Shown here: piece by piece, positions 30,397-38,807 of the stretch
How positions within the stretch are numbered: the stretch's first letter is position 1
How the letters are laid out: the number at the start of each line of letters is the position of its first letter
Assembly: GCA_027021615.1 (NCBI GenBank)
Contig: JALUTY010000009.1
Span: 1-64,000 of the forward strand
DNA from: a bacterium
Lineage (GTDB): Bacteria > Desulfobacterota > Deferrisomatia > Deferrisomatales > Deferrisomataceae
Reading direction: 5' to 3'
DNA: 64,000 nucleotides
Notes under the pieces: model-generated
Databases searched by the model: none
What the model saw: only the letters and a program-made list of their open reading frames with translations
What the model was told of the DNA's origin: nothing
Translations under genes and position numbers: made by a program

Positions 30397-31980
30397 TTGA
30401 GCATCGGCTCAAGCGGAACATCCCTTCGGCCGATGGAACAGACCGGGCGTTCCCAATCGCGGCGCTCCCCGACCCGTCTCCGGAGATCCTACGGCATGGC
30501 CCAGCCCCGAGCCCATCGCGTCCCCGCCGGCAACGAGCCTCCTTCCCACTGGGCCCGGGCCGTTGTGGAGGCCACCGAGGACCTCGTCTACGTCTGCTCC
30601 AAAGACCTCATCGTGGTCTACATGAACCCGGCTCTGATCCGCCGGACGGGCCGGAACGCCACCGGGGAGCGGTGCCACCGGGTCCTCCACGGCCTGGACG
30701 AGCCGTGCTCCTGGTGCGTGAACGACCTCGTCATCGGCCAGAACCGCTCCCACACCTGGGAGGTCCAGAGCCCGGACGACGGCCGCTGGTACCACGTAGT
30801 CAACACCCCCATCGAACGGGACGGTCGACGCTACAAAGTGGCCATCATCCGCGATATCACTGCCCGGCGGGAGGCCGAAGCCGAGCGGGAGCGCATGGCC
30901 TTGGCCGTGGCCCAGGCCTCCGACGCCATCGTGATCGTCGATGCCAAGGGCAGGGTCCTCTCGGCCAACCCCGCCTACGAAACGATCACCGGCGTGCCCG
31001 TGGAGCAGGCCTTAGGCCGGCGTCTCGGCACGGTGCTGGAGACCGCTGACCCCGACTTCGATCTGGAGGCGGCCCACCGCCAACTGGCAGAGACCGGCCG
31101 CTGGCGGGGGCGGGTGATCAAGCGGCGACCGGACGGCCGGGAGGTGATCCTCGACGCGGCCGCCACGAACGTGCGAGCCGAGGACGGCACCTTCCTGCAC
31201 GGGGTGTGCATCTTCCGGGACGTCACCCGAGAGGTCGAGTGGGAACGGGAGCGTGCCCGTACGGACCGCCTCCGGGCCCTAGGCACCCTGGCCGGTGGCA
31301 TCGCCCACGACTTCAACAACCTGCTGATGGGCATCCTGGGCAGCGCCGAGCTCCTGGAGTCCGTGGTCCCCCCCGACGGCCCTGGCCGCAGGCATCTTGA
31401 AAGGATTCTCAAGGCCGGGGAGAGGGCCCGGGGTCTGGTGGCCCAGATCCTCCAGTTCTCCCGCTCAGGCCCCAGCGGGGGGGAGCGGACCGACCTGTGC
31501 GCCGAGGCGGAGATGGCCGCAGACCTCCTTCGGGCGACCACCCCCTCGGTCGTGGAGGTCACCGTGCGGGTGCCGGACCGGCCGTGTCCGGTATCCCTCG
31601 ATCCGGCCCAGGCCCAGCAGATGGTACTGAACCTGACCACCAACGCGGTGAAGGCGCTGGGTCCTGACGGCGGTCGGGTGCACATCGAGGTGACCACCCG
31701 GGAGTTCAGCGAAGGGGACCCGGGACTGCCCCCCGACCTGGCCCCCGGCCGGTACCACCGCCTGGCCGTGTCCGACACGGGATGCGGCATGCCCCCGGGC
31801 ATCCTCGACCGCATCTTCGAGCCGTTCTTCACGACCCGGCCCGTGGGCGAGGGCACGGGATTAGGGCTTTCGGTGGTCTACGGCGTGGTGCAGGCGGCGG
31901 AGGGGGCGTTGCGGGTTGAAAGCAAGCCCGGCCGGGGTAGTCTGTTCGAGGTGTTCCTCCCGGACGAGCCACGGGCCTGA
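30397..31980 (+). CDS. PAS-PAS sensor histidine kinase (NtrB-like)
   Basis: 527 aa, no membrane segment. The first PAS (about residues 40-140) carries a Cys-rich stretch GERCHRVLHGLDEPCSWCVND; a second PAS follows (AVAQASDAIVIVDAKGRVLSANPAYETITG). The HisKA box is LGTLAGGIAHDFNNLLMGILGSAELL with the phospho-His in AHDFNN, and the ATPase has N-box LTTNAVKAL, DTGCGMPPGI and GEGTGLGLSVVYG. I chose TTG 30397 because AGGAG stands 9 nt upstream and a TATAAT box precedes it; ATG 30433 or 30496 remain possible. The cognate regulator may be the receiver at 32464. Confidence 0.88.
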   Translation: MSIGSSGTSLRPMEQTGRSQSRRSPTRLRRSYGMAQPRAHRVPAGNEPPSHWARAVVEATEDLVYVCSKDLIVVYMNPALIRRTGRNATGERCHRVLHGLDEPCSWCVNDLVIGQNRSHTWEVQSPDDGRWYHVVNTPIERDGRRYKVAIIRDITARREAEAERERMALAVAQASDAIVIVDAKGRVLSANPAYETITGVPVEQALGRRLGTVLETADPDFDLEAAHRQLAETGRWRGRVIKRRPDGREVILDAAATNVRAEDGTFLHGVCIFRDVTREVEWERERARTDRLRALGTLAGGIAHDFNNLLMGILGSAELLESVVPPDGPGRRHLERILKAGERARGLVAQILQFSRSGPSGGERTDLCAEAEMAADLLRATTPSVVEVTVRVPDRPCPVSLDPAQAQQMVLNLTTNAVKALGPDGGRVHIEVTTREFSEGDPGLPPDLAPGRYHRLAVSDTGCGMPPGILDRIFEPFFTTRPVGEGTGLGLSVVYGVVQAAEGALRVESKPGRGSLFEVFLPDEPRA

Positions 31981-32078
31981 CGCCTTCAATCTGCGCCGTT
32001 CCGGGCCTTCGGCCCGTTGGAAGGCTAGGCAGCTAGGCGGCCATGCGGCTCTCGAACCGCGGCCAGCGCTTCGGAGGG

Positions 32079-32257
32079 GATGGGGGCTGCTGGAGAGCCG
32101 CGTGCGGCTCCTTAGCTCGCCGCACAGCGCCTCCAACGCTCGCACCGTGAAACCGTTCGGTCCCCGGCCGGACCGCCATGGAACCACGGTTGGTGCCCCG
32201 TGCCTGCGCGGCGAATCTCATGCCCGGCTTCGCGCGCGGCCGGAAGCGGATTCCATG
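32079..32257. repeat. 179-bp imperfect palindromic intergenic repeat, copy 2
   Basis: Same length and layout as the copy at 5349-5527. Shared blocks include TGGAGAGCCG near the left end, AGCTCGCCGC and CAGCGCCTCC, TGCCTGCGCGGCGAATCTCA on the right and CGGCCGGAAG near the right end. The inner pair TCGCCGCACA/TGCGCGGCGA keeps pairing with one G-U, so pairing is conserved while bases changed. Confidence 0.75.
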
Positions 32258-32295
32258 CCCCACCGCCGAAACTGTGCGGGGATCGGTTCGAGTTA

Positions 32296-32437
32296 TTTCT
32301 TCGCAAACAGGCCGCCTCGCGGTCTACTGGAGCTGAATTCTGCTTCCTGAACCCCCTGCCCCGCCGTCGAGACCGCGCGGGGGGCGAGGTAGCAGGTTCC
32401 TTTTTCGCAAACGGGCCGCCCTCGCGGCCTACCGGAG
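32296..32437. repeat. Pair of about 37-bp direct repeats
   Basis: Units at 32296-32333 and 32401-32437 differ at only a few positions (CAAACAGGCCGCCTCGCGG versus CAAACGGGCCGCCCTCGCGG, both ending CTACYGGAGC) and are separated by 67 bp. Confidence 0.7.
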
Positions 32438-32463
32438 CGTTCGGTCACGAAGGAGAGAGATCC

Positions 32464-32844
32464 ATGGCCAGGATCCTGGTGGTGGAAGACGAGGAGCACG
32501 TGCGCGACGTGGTGCGCCAAATGCTCGAGCAGGCGGGGCACGAGGTCGAGGTGGCCGCGGACGGGGACCAGGCCATGGGGGTGTGGGAGCGGTGGAAGCC
32601 GGACCTGGTGTTCACCGATATCCTCATGCCCAACAAGGGGGGGCTCGTGCTCATCAAGGACCTGCGGGAGCGGGCCCCCCGGCTGCCCATCGTGGCCACC
32701 TCGGGCGGGGGCCGCACCGGAAAGCTCAACTTCCTGTCCACGGCCCGCACTTTCCGGGGGGTGGTCACCCTGAAAAAGCCGTTCAGCCGGCGGGAGCTGC
32801 TCGACGCCGTACACCAGGCCCTGGCCACGGCTGCCCGGGCTTGA
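32464..32844 (+). CDS. Single-domain response regulator (receiver only)
   Basis: 126 aa CheY-like receiver. The acidic pocket is ILVVEDEEH, the phospho-acceptor Asp is in LVFTDILMPNKGG, the switch residue is in IVATSGGG and the conserved Lys in VTLKKPFSRREL. There is no output domain, so it must act by protein contact or pass phosphate on. It follows the PAS histidine kinase after a 483-bp repeat region, and precedes resB by 48 bp. Confidence 0.92.
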   Translation: MARILVVEDEEHVRDVVRQMLEQAGHEVEVAADGDQAMGVWERWKPDLVFTDILMPNKGGLVLIKDLRERAPRLPIVATSGGGRTGKLNFLSTARTFRGVVTLKKPFSRRELLDAVHQALATAARA

Positions 32845-32870
32845 CACGACCGCCGCCCCATACCTAGCAT
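32841..32870 (+). promoter_or_regulatory. Putative promoter of resB
   Basis: TTGACA (32841-32846) overlaps the receiver stop codon; 18-bp spacer, TAGCAT (32865-32870); 22 bp from there to the resB ATG. Confidence 0.45.
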
Positions 32871-32892
32871 CGGGCCTTTCCGCGAGGGTCCG

Positions 32893-34101
32893 ATGAATCG
32901 GCTGCTGCGTCGCCTGGGTTCGGTACGCCTGTGCGTGGGTCTGCTTCTGGTGCTGGCCCTGGCCGCCGCGCTCGGCACCGCCCTTCCCCAAAACCTCGAC
33001 CAAGCCGCGTTCCTCCAGCGGTTCCCCCGAGCCGGACCTTGGCTCGTGGCTTTGGGGTTCCCCCGTTTTTTTGCTTCCCCCCTGTACCGGGGCCTCCTCG
33101 CCCTGCTCACCCTGAACCTCCTGACCTGCGCCCTGGGCCGGTCCCTCGAAGGCTGGAAGGCGTTCCGGGGCCACGGGACGGCCCGCATCCGGATGGACGG
33201 CCCTCCGGACCCCGGGATGGCGGACCGGCTACGGACCGCCGGGTTCCGGGTTCGCTCCGCGTCCCCCCTGCGGGCGGACCGGCGTCCCTGGGCCTTCCTC
33301 GGGTTCCCCCTGACCCATCTGTCGCTCCCTGTGATCTTCGGCGGAGCCTTGCTCGGGAGCCTGGCGGGGTACGTGGCCACACAGAGCGTGTACGTGGGTG
33401 ACGAGACGCGTACGGCGTTCGACTGGACCCTGGAGAAGGAGAGGGCCCTGCCGTTTCGCCTGAAGGTGGACGGGTTCCGGCAGCAGTACTACCCCATCTC
33501 CCTCAGGGTTCGCCTGGGCCCCAGAGGCGGCCCGCTGCGCGAGGTAGTGACCCGAGAGGGGGGCCGGGTCGAGGTGGCGGGCACCGACCTCACCGTGCGG
33601 ATCGGGCGGTTCGACCTCAAAGGCGGGAACCTGACCTTCTGGGTCGAGACCCCCCAGGGAACGCTGGGCCCGTTCTCCCGGGACAACCGGGACAACAGCC
33701 CCGTGTCCCTGACCCCCCTCGGGTTCCGGGACCCCCAGGTTCGGAGGGTGGAGGCCCGAGTCCGGGTGCTGGGTCCCGGCGGGAAGACCGTGCGGAACGC
33801 CGTGATCGCGGTGAACGAACCCCTGGTCCACGCCGGCGTTCGCGTCTACCTTACCGCCTGGGGAACCGACCCCTACGGCTTCGGCTGGGTGGGGTTCCAG
33901 ATCACCAGGGACCCGAGCCAACCCCTGGTGTGGGCCGGATCGCTCGGTTTCGTTCTGGGGCTGGGGCTGCTGGCGTTGGGGGGCGGCGCGTGGGTACGCG
34001 AGGAAGGGGGGCTGGTGCTGGCCGGCGCCACCGGCGGCCGGGAGGCGCTCCGGGCCCTGCTGCACCCCCCCTCGCCCCCGCGGGAAAGGGCCGCGTCGTG
34101 A
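32893..34101 (+). CDS. resB: ResB-like cytochrome c biogenesis protein
   Basis: 402 aa. Three to four membrane helices (RLCVGLLLVLALAAALGTALPQN; YRGLLALLTLNLLTCALGR; LTHLSLPVIFGGALLGSLAG; WAGSLGFVLGLGLLALGGG) frame a large extracytoplasmic domain (about 160-330), the ResB/Ccs1 plan. In system II cytochrome c maturation ResB works with ResC/CcsA to deliver heme to apocytochrome c; no ccsA is adjacent. The stop overlaps the following globin-coupled kinase by 4 bp. Confidence 0.85.
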   Translation: MNRLLRRLGSVRLCVGLLLVLALAAALGTALPQNLDQAAFLQRFPRAGPWLVALGFPRFFASPLYRGLLALLTLNLLTCALGRSLEGWKAFRGHGTARIRMDGPPDPGMADRLRTAGFRVRSASPLRADRRPWAFLGFPLTHLSLPVIFGGALLGSLAGYVATQSVYVGDETRTAFDWTLEKERALPFRLKVDGFRQQYYPISLRVRLGPRGGPLREVVTREGGRVEVAGTDLTVRIGRFDLKGGNLTFWVETPQGTLGPFSRDNRDNSPVSLTPLGFRDPQVRRVEARVRVLGPGGKTVRNAVIAVNEPLVHAGVRVYLTAWGTDPYGFGWVGFQITRDPSQPLVWAGSLGFVLGLGLLALGGGAWVREEGGLVLAGATGGREALRALLHPPSPPRERAAS

Positions 34102-35423
34102 CCCGCCGGGACTGGACCGAGACCCTGGGGCTCGACGCCGCGGCCCGTCGGTCTCGGCTCGGGTTCCTGGAGCTGTCCGCCGCGGATCGGAAGGCCCTGG
34201 CCGAGCTGGCCCGCGCCATCGAACCCCGGCTCGATGCCCTGGTGGACCGGTGGCATCGGTTCCTCCTGAAGCGGCCCGAGACGCGGGAGCTGATGGCCCG
34301 GTCGGGGGTACGCGAGCACCTCCGGACCGTGCAGACCCGGTACTTCCGGACCCTGCTCGCCGGTCCCTACGACCGGAGGTACTTCCACGAGCGCCTCCGG
34401 ATCGGTTTCGTGCACGAGCGGGTGGGGCTCGAGCCCCCGTGGTACACCGGTGCGTACCGGAAGTTCCTGCAGCTGGCAGCCGAGGTGCTGAGGGCCGATG
34501 GGGTATCAGGAGACGAGGCGGTGCGGTGGATCGAGGCCCTGGAGAAGGTGGTGTTCCTGGACCTGCAGCTGGCCCTGGACGCCTACTTCCACACCCGGAA
34601 CCAGGCCCTCGTGCAGGCCAACGAGCGGCTTCAGGCCCTTGCCGGCCGGCTCGAGGCCCAGAACCGCGCCCTGACCGAGGCGTTTGACCGAGCCCAGGAG
34701 GCGGCCCGGGTCAAAGAGGCTTTCCTGGCCCAGGTCAGTCATGAGCTGCGTACCCCCCTGAACGCGATCCTGGGGTTCGCCGACCTCTTGAGCGATGGGA
34801 TCGACGGGCCGGTCACCCCGGAGCAACGGCGGACCCTGGCCCGCATTCGAAGGCAAGGGGAGCGGCTCGTGGAGATGATCGATCAGATGCTCGACGCGGC
34901 CAAGCTGGCGGCCGTGGCCCTGGGGGCCCCCGAGAGCTTCGACCCCGGGCCCGTGGTGGCCGAGGTGGCCCGAAGGGGGAAGGGGCTGGCCGCGGGAAAG
35001 GGCCTGGGGTTCCGGTCCGAGCTGGACCCGCCACCGCCTCCGGTGCAGGGGGAGCCCGAGGGTCTGCGCCTGGCCCTGGGGCATCTGGTGGAGAACGCGG
35101 TCAAGTTTACCCCCACCGGCAGGGTGGGGCTGCGGATCCGGGCACGCGGCGACCGAGTGCGGTTCGAGGTCTGGGACACCGGGCCCGGCGTTCCCGAGGA
35201 GCACCGGAAGCGGATCTTCGAGCCGTTCCACCAGGTGGACTCGGGCGACACCCGCGAGGTGACGGGCCTGGGCATGGGCCTTCCCCTGGCCCGTCGTGCC
35301 GTGGAACGCATGGGCGGCACCCTGGAGCTGGCCGAGACCGGTCCGGGCGGCTCCGTGTTCGCCCTGGAGCTGCCCCGGGCGCCTACGTTCCCCCGCGTTG
35401 ACTTCCCCAAGCCTCGGGGCTAG
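34098..35423 (+). CDS. Globin-coupled sensor histidine kinase
   Basis: 441 aa. Residues about 15-165 form a protoglobin-type heme domain: RFLLKRPETRELM, RTVQTRYFRTLLAGPYDRRYFHERLRIGFVHERVGLEPPWYTGAYRKFL; the His in GFVHERVGLEP is the expected proximal heme ligand. A coiled-coil (ALVQANERLQALAGRLEAQNRALTE) links to HisKA (FLAQVSHELRTPLNAILGFADLL) and HATPase (LVENAVKFTPTG, DTGPGVPEEH, GLGMGLPLARR). It should sense O2, NO or redox in the cytoplasm. GTG start overlaps the resB stop (GTGA). No receiver gene follows. Confidence 0.9.
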   Translation: MTRRDWTETLGLDAAARRSRLGFLELSAADRKALAELARAIEPRLDALVDRWHRFLLKRPETRELMARSGVREHLRTVQTRYFRTLLAGPYDRRYFHERLRIGFVHERVGLEPPWYTGAYRKFLQLAAEVLRADGVSGDEAVRWIEALEKVVFLDLQLALDAYFHTRNQALVQANERLQALAGRLEAQNRALTEAFDRAQEAARVKEAFLAQVSHELRTPLNAILGFADLLSDGIDGPVTPEQRRTLARIRRQGERLVEMIDQMLDAAKLAAVALGAPESFDPGPVVAEVARRGKGLAAGKGLGFRSELDPPPPPVQGEPEGLRLALGHLVENAVKFTPTGRVGLRIRARGDRVRFEVWDTGPGVPEEHRKRIFEPFHQVDSGDTREVTGLGMGLPLARRAVERMGGTLELAETGPGGSVFALELPRAPTFPRVDFPKPRG

Positions 35424-35488
35424 TGTTTTCTCTCTGTTTCTTCGGTCCCTTTGGTCCGTTCCATCCCCAACCGACAAGGAGGCTCCCC

Positions 35489-36460
35489 ATGCGGAAGGCG
35501 GTTTTAGCTCTGCTCACGGCCCTAGTCCTCGCCCCCCCGGCCGCGGCCGCGGTAAAGATCAAGCTGGGGGTGGTGACCAAGCCTGGCTCGGCCCAGAACG
35601 TGGCCGCAGAGAAGTTCAAGGAGGTCGTGGAGGCTCGTTCGGGCGGGGACGTGACCGTCAAGATCTATCACAGCGCCTCCCTGGGCTCGGAAACCGAGAT
35701 CCTCCAGCAGATCCAGATGGGCAGTGTGCAGATGGGCATCATCACCTTGGGGCCGATCGACGCGTTCGTGCCCGAGGTGGACGTGGTGGCGTTCCCGTTC
35801 CTGTTCAAAAGCTACGACCAGGTGGACCGGGTACTCGACGGCCCGCTGGGCGCCGAGATCCTGAAGCGCATGGAGCCGGCCGGGTTCAAGGGGCTGGCGT
35901 TCACGGAGAACGGCTTCCGGCACCTCACGAACCGGGTACGGCCGGTCCACACGGTGGACGACGTCAAGGGGCTCAAGATCCGCGTCATGGAGAGCACCCT
36001 GCACAAGGAGCTGTGGCGGGCTTTGGGGGCCAACCCCACGCCCATGGCCTGGCCCATCTACACCGAGCTCGAGCAGGGCACGATCGACGGCCAGGAGAAC
36101 CCCCTGTGGGTGGCCTGGACCTACAAACTGTTCGAGGTCCAGAAGTACCTCTCCCTCACCGGGCACGTGTACTCGGCCCATGCCGTCGTGGCGAACCTGG
36201 GCTGGTTCAACGGGCTGCCCCGCGCCACCCGGGACCTCCTGACCGATGCGGCCCGGGAGGCGGCCCGGCACGAGCGCAACTGGAACCGATCGAACGAGGC
36301 CGACTTCCTGGCCAAGCTGAAGAAGGCCGGCATGGTTGTGGACGAGCACCCCGACCTGGACTCGTTCCGGGACAAGGTGGCCGGCCTCAAGAACCTGGAC
36401 ATGTTCCGTCGACCCGGCACGGCCGAGCTTCTGGAGAAGTTCCTGGCCGCCACCCGGTAG
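35489..36460 (+). CDS. dctP: TRAP transporter substrate-binding protein (DctP family)
   Basis: 323 aa periplasmic binding protein. Signal peptide MRKAVLALLTALVLAPPAAAA, then IKLGVVTKPGSAQNVAAEKFKEVVEARSGGDVTVKIYHSASLGSETEILQQIQMG, the DctP opening, and LTNRVRPVHTVDDVKGLKIRVM with the Arg that normally salt-bridges a carboxylate ligand. ELEQGTIDGQENP is a family signature. The ligand is probably an organic acid. ATG 35489 has AAGGAGG 7 nt upstream. First gene of dctP-dctQ-dctM. Confidence 0.93.
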   Translation: MRKAVLALLTALVLAPPAAAAVKIKLGVVTKPGSAQNVAAEKFKEVVEARSGGDVTVKIYHSASLGSETEILQQIQMGSVQMGIITLGPIDAFVPEVDVVAFPFLFKSYDQVDRVLDGPLGAEILKRMEPAGFKGLAFTENGFRHLTNRVRPVHTVDDVKGLKIRVMESTLHKELWRALGANPTPMAWPIYTELEQGTIDGQENPLWVAWTYKLFEVQKYLSLTGHVYSAHAVVANLGWFNGLPRATRDLLTDAAREAARHERNWNRSNEADFLAKLKKAGMVVDEHPDLDSFRDKVAGLKNLDMFRRPGTAELLEKFLAATR

Positions 36461-36480
36461 CGGTCCCGGAGAGGCCGGGG

Positions 36481-36969
36481 ATGACGCGGCGGCTCCTGAA
36501 CGCCTCCATAGCCCTGAACCGGGCCGTGGAGGTCGCCTTGTTCCTCCTGGCCGCGGCCATGTCGACCCTGACCCTGGTCCAGGTGGTGGCCCGGTACGGC
36601 CTGAACCACTCGATCTTCTGGAGTGAGGAGGTGGGGCGGATGATCCTGATCGCCCTGACCTTCCTGGGGGCCTCGGCAGCCTGGGCCCGGGGAGCCCACA
36701 TCGGCATCGACGCGGCCGTCGCTCGGCTTCCGACCCCGGCCCGGCGGGGGGTGCGGGCCTTCGGGTGCGCCTGCGGCATCGGGTTCGGACTGTTCCTGGC
36801 GGTGTACGGCGCCGAGTTCGCCTGGTTCGCCCGGCGGGGGGTGATGAGCGCCACCGGCCTGAGCCGTAGCGTTCCCGCGGCCGTGGTTCCCCTGGGGGGC
36901 GCGACCCTGGCGTTTCACGCCCTGGCGGATCTGGCCGCGGCCGTGACCGGAGCGGAGCGGACCCGGTGA
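36481..36969 (+). CDS. dctQ: TRAP transporter small permease (DctQ)
   Basis: 162 aa with four helices. LVQVVARYGLNHSIFWSEEVGRMILIALTFLGASAAWARGAHIGIDA is the conserved DctQ core (SEE and H-I-G/R motifs). It joins the large permease DctM in the inner membrane. ATG 36481 follows the GGAGAGGCCGGGG leader 20 bp after dctP; its end overlaps dctM by 4 bp. Confidence 0.92.
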   Translation: MTRRLLNASIALNRAVEVALFLLAAAMSTLTLVQVVARYGLNHSIFWSEEVGRMILIALTFLGASAAWARGAHIGIDAAVARLPTPARRGVRAFGCACGIGFGLFLAVYGAEFAWFARRGVMSATGLSRSVPAAVVPLGGATLAFHALADLAAAVTGAERTR

Positions 36970-38237
36970 GCGTGTCGGGGGTGCTTCTGGGCGTCCTGGC
37001 CGGTCTGTTCCTTCTGGACGTTCCCATTGCCGTGGCCATCGGTCTCGCCTCGGTGGCGGCCTTCGCCTACCAGGGGGACTTCCCCCTGATCACGGCCGTG
37101 CAGCGCATGTACGGGGGCGTGGACTCGTTCCCGCTCATGGCCGTACCCCTGTTCCTCTATGCCGGGGGGCTCATGGAGATCGGGGGCATCTCGCGCCGGG
37201 TCGTGGCGTTCGCCGACTCCCTGGTGGGGTGGCTCCCCGGCGGCCTGGCGGCCGTGGCCGTGGCGTCGGCCATGTTCTTCGCCGGCATCTCCGGGTCGGC
37301 CGCGGCCGACACCGCGGCCGTGGGGGGCATCCTGGTGCCGGCCATGATCTCCCGCGGCTACGCCCCGGCCTTCTCCGGGGCCGTGCAGGCGGCGGGGGGG
37401 AGCATCGGGGTGGTGATCCCGCCCTCGATCCCCATGATCATCTTCGGGTTCCTCACCGGCGCCAGCATCGGCCGGCTGTTCGCCGGCGGCATCTTGCCGG
37501 GGGTGCTCATGGGGGTGAGCCTGATTGCGGTGTCGGCCCTGGTCTCCCGACGCCGGGGATACGGGTCGAGCCAGCCCTTCTCCCCGGCGAGGGTGTGGCG
37601 TAGCTTCCGCGACGCCCTCTGGGCCCTGGGCGCACCCGTGGTGATCCTGGGCGGCATCCTGGGCGGCGTGTTCACCGCCACCGAGTCCGCGGCCGTGGCC
37701 GTGGGGTACGCCGTGCTGGTGGGCCGGTTCGTGTACCGGGAGCTCCGGTGGGCCGACGTGCCGACCATCCTGGTGCGGGGCTCCGTCACGGCTGCAGTGA
37801 TCCTGTTCATCATCTCGGCGGCGAGCGCGTTCTCGTGGCTCCTGGCCATCGAGGACATCCCGGCCCGGCTGAGCTCGGCCCTGCTTCGGCTCACCGACAA
37901 CCCGGTGGTTCTGATGCTCCTGGTGAACGCCGTGCTCCTCGCGGCCGGCACGTTCGTGGAGACCACCGCCAGCCTGATCCTGCTGGTGCCGGTGATCGTG
38001 CCCCTCGCCCCCAAGCTCGGGGTGGACCTCACCCAGCTCGGCGTCATCGTGGTGATGAACCTGGCCATCGGCATGCTCACCCCCCCGCTGGGCATCTGCC
38101 TGATCGTGAGCTGCACCCTGGCCAACGAGCGGGTGGCCGCGATCAGCCGGGCCGTGCTGCCGTTTCTGCTCGTGCTCCTGGCGGACCTCCTGCTGGTGAG
38201 CTTCTGGCCCCCGTTGACCACCTGGCTGGGCCGCTGA
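36966..38237 (+). CDS. dctM: TRAP transporter large permease (DctM)
   Basis: 423 aa, about twelve helices. Signatures: PLFLYAGGLMEIGGISRRVVAFADSLVGWLPGGLAAVAVASAMFFAGISGSAAADTAAVGGIL, and the second repeat GIFMETTASLILLVP-like FVETTASLILLVPVIVPLAPKLGVD and LAIGMLTPPLGICL. Sodium-coupled transport subunit. GTG 36966 overlaps the dctQ stop (GTGA). The operon ends here, followed by a CTAG repeat tract. Confidence 0.94.
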   Translation: MSVSGVLLGVLAGLFLLDVPIAVAIGLASVAAFAYQGDFPLITAVQRMYGGVDSFPLMAVPLFLYAGGLMEIGGISRRVVAFADSLVGWLPGGLAAVAVASAMFFAGISGSAAADTAAVGGILVPAMISRGYAPAFSGAVQAAGGSIGVVIPPSIPMIIFGFLTGASIGRLFAGGILPGVLMGVSLIAVSALVSRRRGYGSSQPFSPARVWRSFRDALWALGAPVVILGGILGGVFTATESAAVAVGYAVLVGRFVYRELRWADVPTILVRGSVTAAVILFIISAASAFSWLLAIEDIPARLSSALLRLTDNPVVLMLLVNAVLLAAGTFVETTASLILLVPVIVPLAPKLGVDLTQLGVIVVMNLAIGMLTPPLGICLIVSCTLANERVAAISRAVLPFLLVLLADLLLVSFWPPLTTWLGR

Positions 38238-38242
38238 CCGCC

Positions 38243-38330
38243 GGGACTAGAGACCAGAAACGAGAGACTAGAAACTAGAAACTAGAGATTTGGAGCACTT
38301 TCGCCCGGCCGGAGGCAGGTCCCGTGCCCT
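38243..38330. repeat. CTAG tract and end fragment of the palindromic repeat
   Basis: 38245-38287 repeats ACTAGAGAC / ACTAGAAACTAG units with about 9-bp period. 38302-38327 (CGCCCGGCCGGAGGCAGGTC) matches the right end of the 179-bp palindromic element, without its left end. Confidence 0.6.
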
Positions 38331-38396
38331 GCCCTCCGAGGAAACACACCTGTTTTGCCGCCGGGTTATAGTGCGGGCTAGGGCAGGAGGTGTCCG

Positions 38397-38807
38397 ATGA
38401 GCCGAGAGCTGTTCTGGATCTCGTGCCGTCATGAGATCGACCGACTGTTCGACACCTTGGTCCACACCGCCTGGGGCGGCCGGCCCTCGGGCCCGACATG
38501 GACCCCCCCTGTGGACGTGACCGAGGAGACGGACCGCTACCGGGTCGAGGTGGACCTGCCCGGGGTCCGATCGGACGACCTGGAGGTTACGGCCGAGGCT
38601 GGGACTCTGCGGATCGAGGGCACCCGGTCCCTGGGGGAGCCGGGCCCCGGTTCGGCCCGGCACGTGGCCGAGAGGCCGTCGGGCCGGTTTCGGCGCACTT
38701 TCCGCCTCCCGGTGGACGCGGACCCGGACACGGTCCGGGCCCGGCTGCGGGATGGGGTGCTGGTGGTGGAGATCCGCAAACGCGGCCGGATCGAGGTGGC
38801 CCGATGA
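38397..38807 (+). CDS. Hsp20/alpha-crystallin family small heat-shock protein
   Basis: 136 aa. The alpha-crystallin domain runs from PPVDVTEETDRYRVEVDLPGVRSDDLEVTAEAGTLRIEGTR to GRFRRTFRLPVDADPDTVRARLRDGVLVVEIRK, with the expected A-x-x-x-G-V-L variant DGVLVVEI. It holds unfolding proteins for refolding. AGGAGGTGTCCG precedes the ATG. Its stop overlaps the Lon-like protease gene by 4 bp (ATGA), so holdase and protease are translated together. Confidence 0.9.
   Translation: MSRELFWISCRHEIDRLFDTLVHTAWGGRPSGPTWTPPVDVTEETDRYRVEVDLPGVRSDDLEVTAEAGTLRIEGTRSLGEPGPGSARHVAERPSGRFRRTFRLPVDADPDTVRARLRDGVLVVEIRKRGRIEVAR

Larger units (their letters stand above)
31981..32463. other. Intergenic region, 483 bp, palindromic repeat plus direct repeat
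   Basis: No gene is credible. 32018-32046 has TAGGCAGCTAGGCGG-type CTAG units. 32079-32257 is a full palindromic repeat. 32296-32333 and 32401-32437 are direct repeats of about 37 bp (TCGCAAACRGGCCGCC core). The ribosome site of the receiver gene (GAAGGAGAGAGATCC) closes the region. Confidence 0.6.

Noticed and set aside
38245..38287. Possible CRISPR array
   Set aside because: Units are about 9 bp with no unique spacers; no cas genes are nearby.
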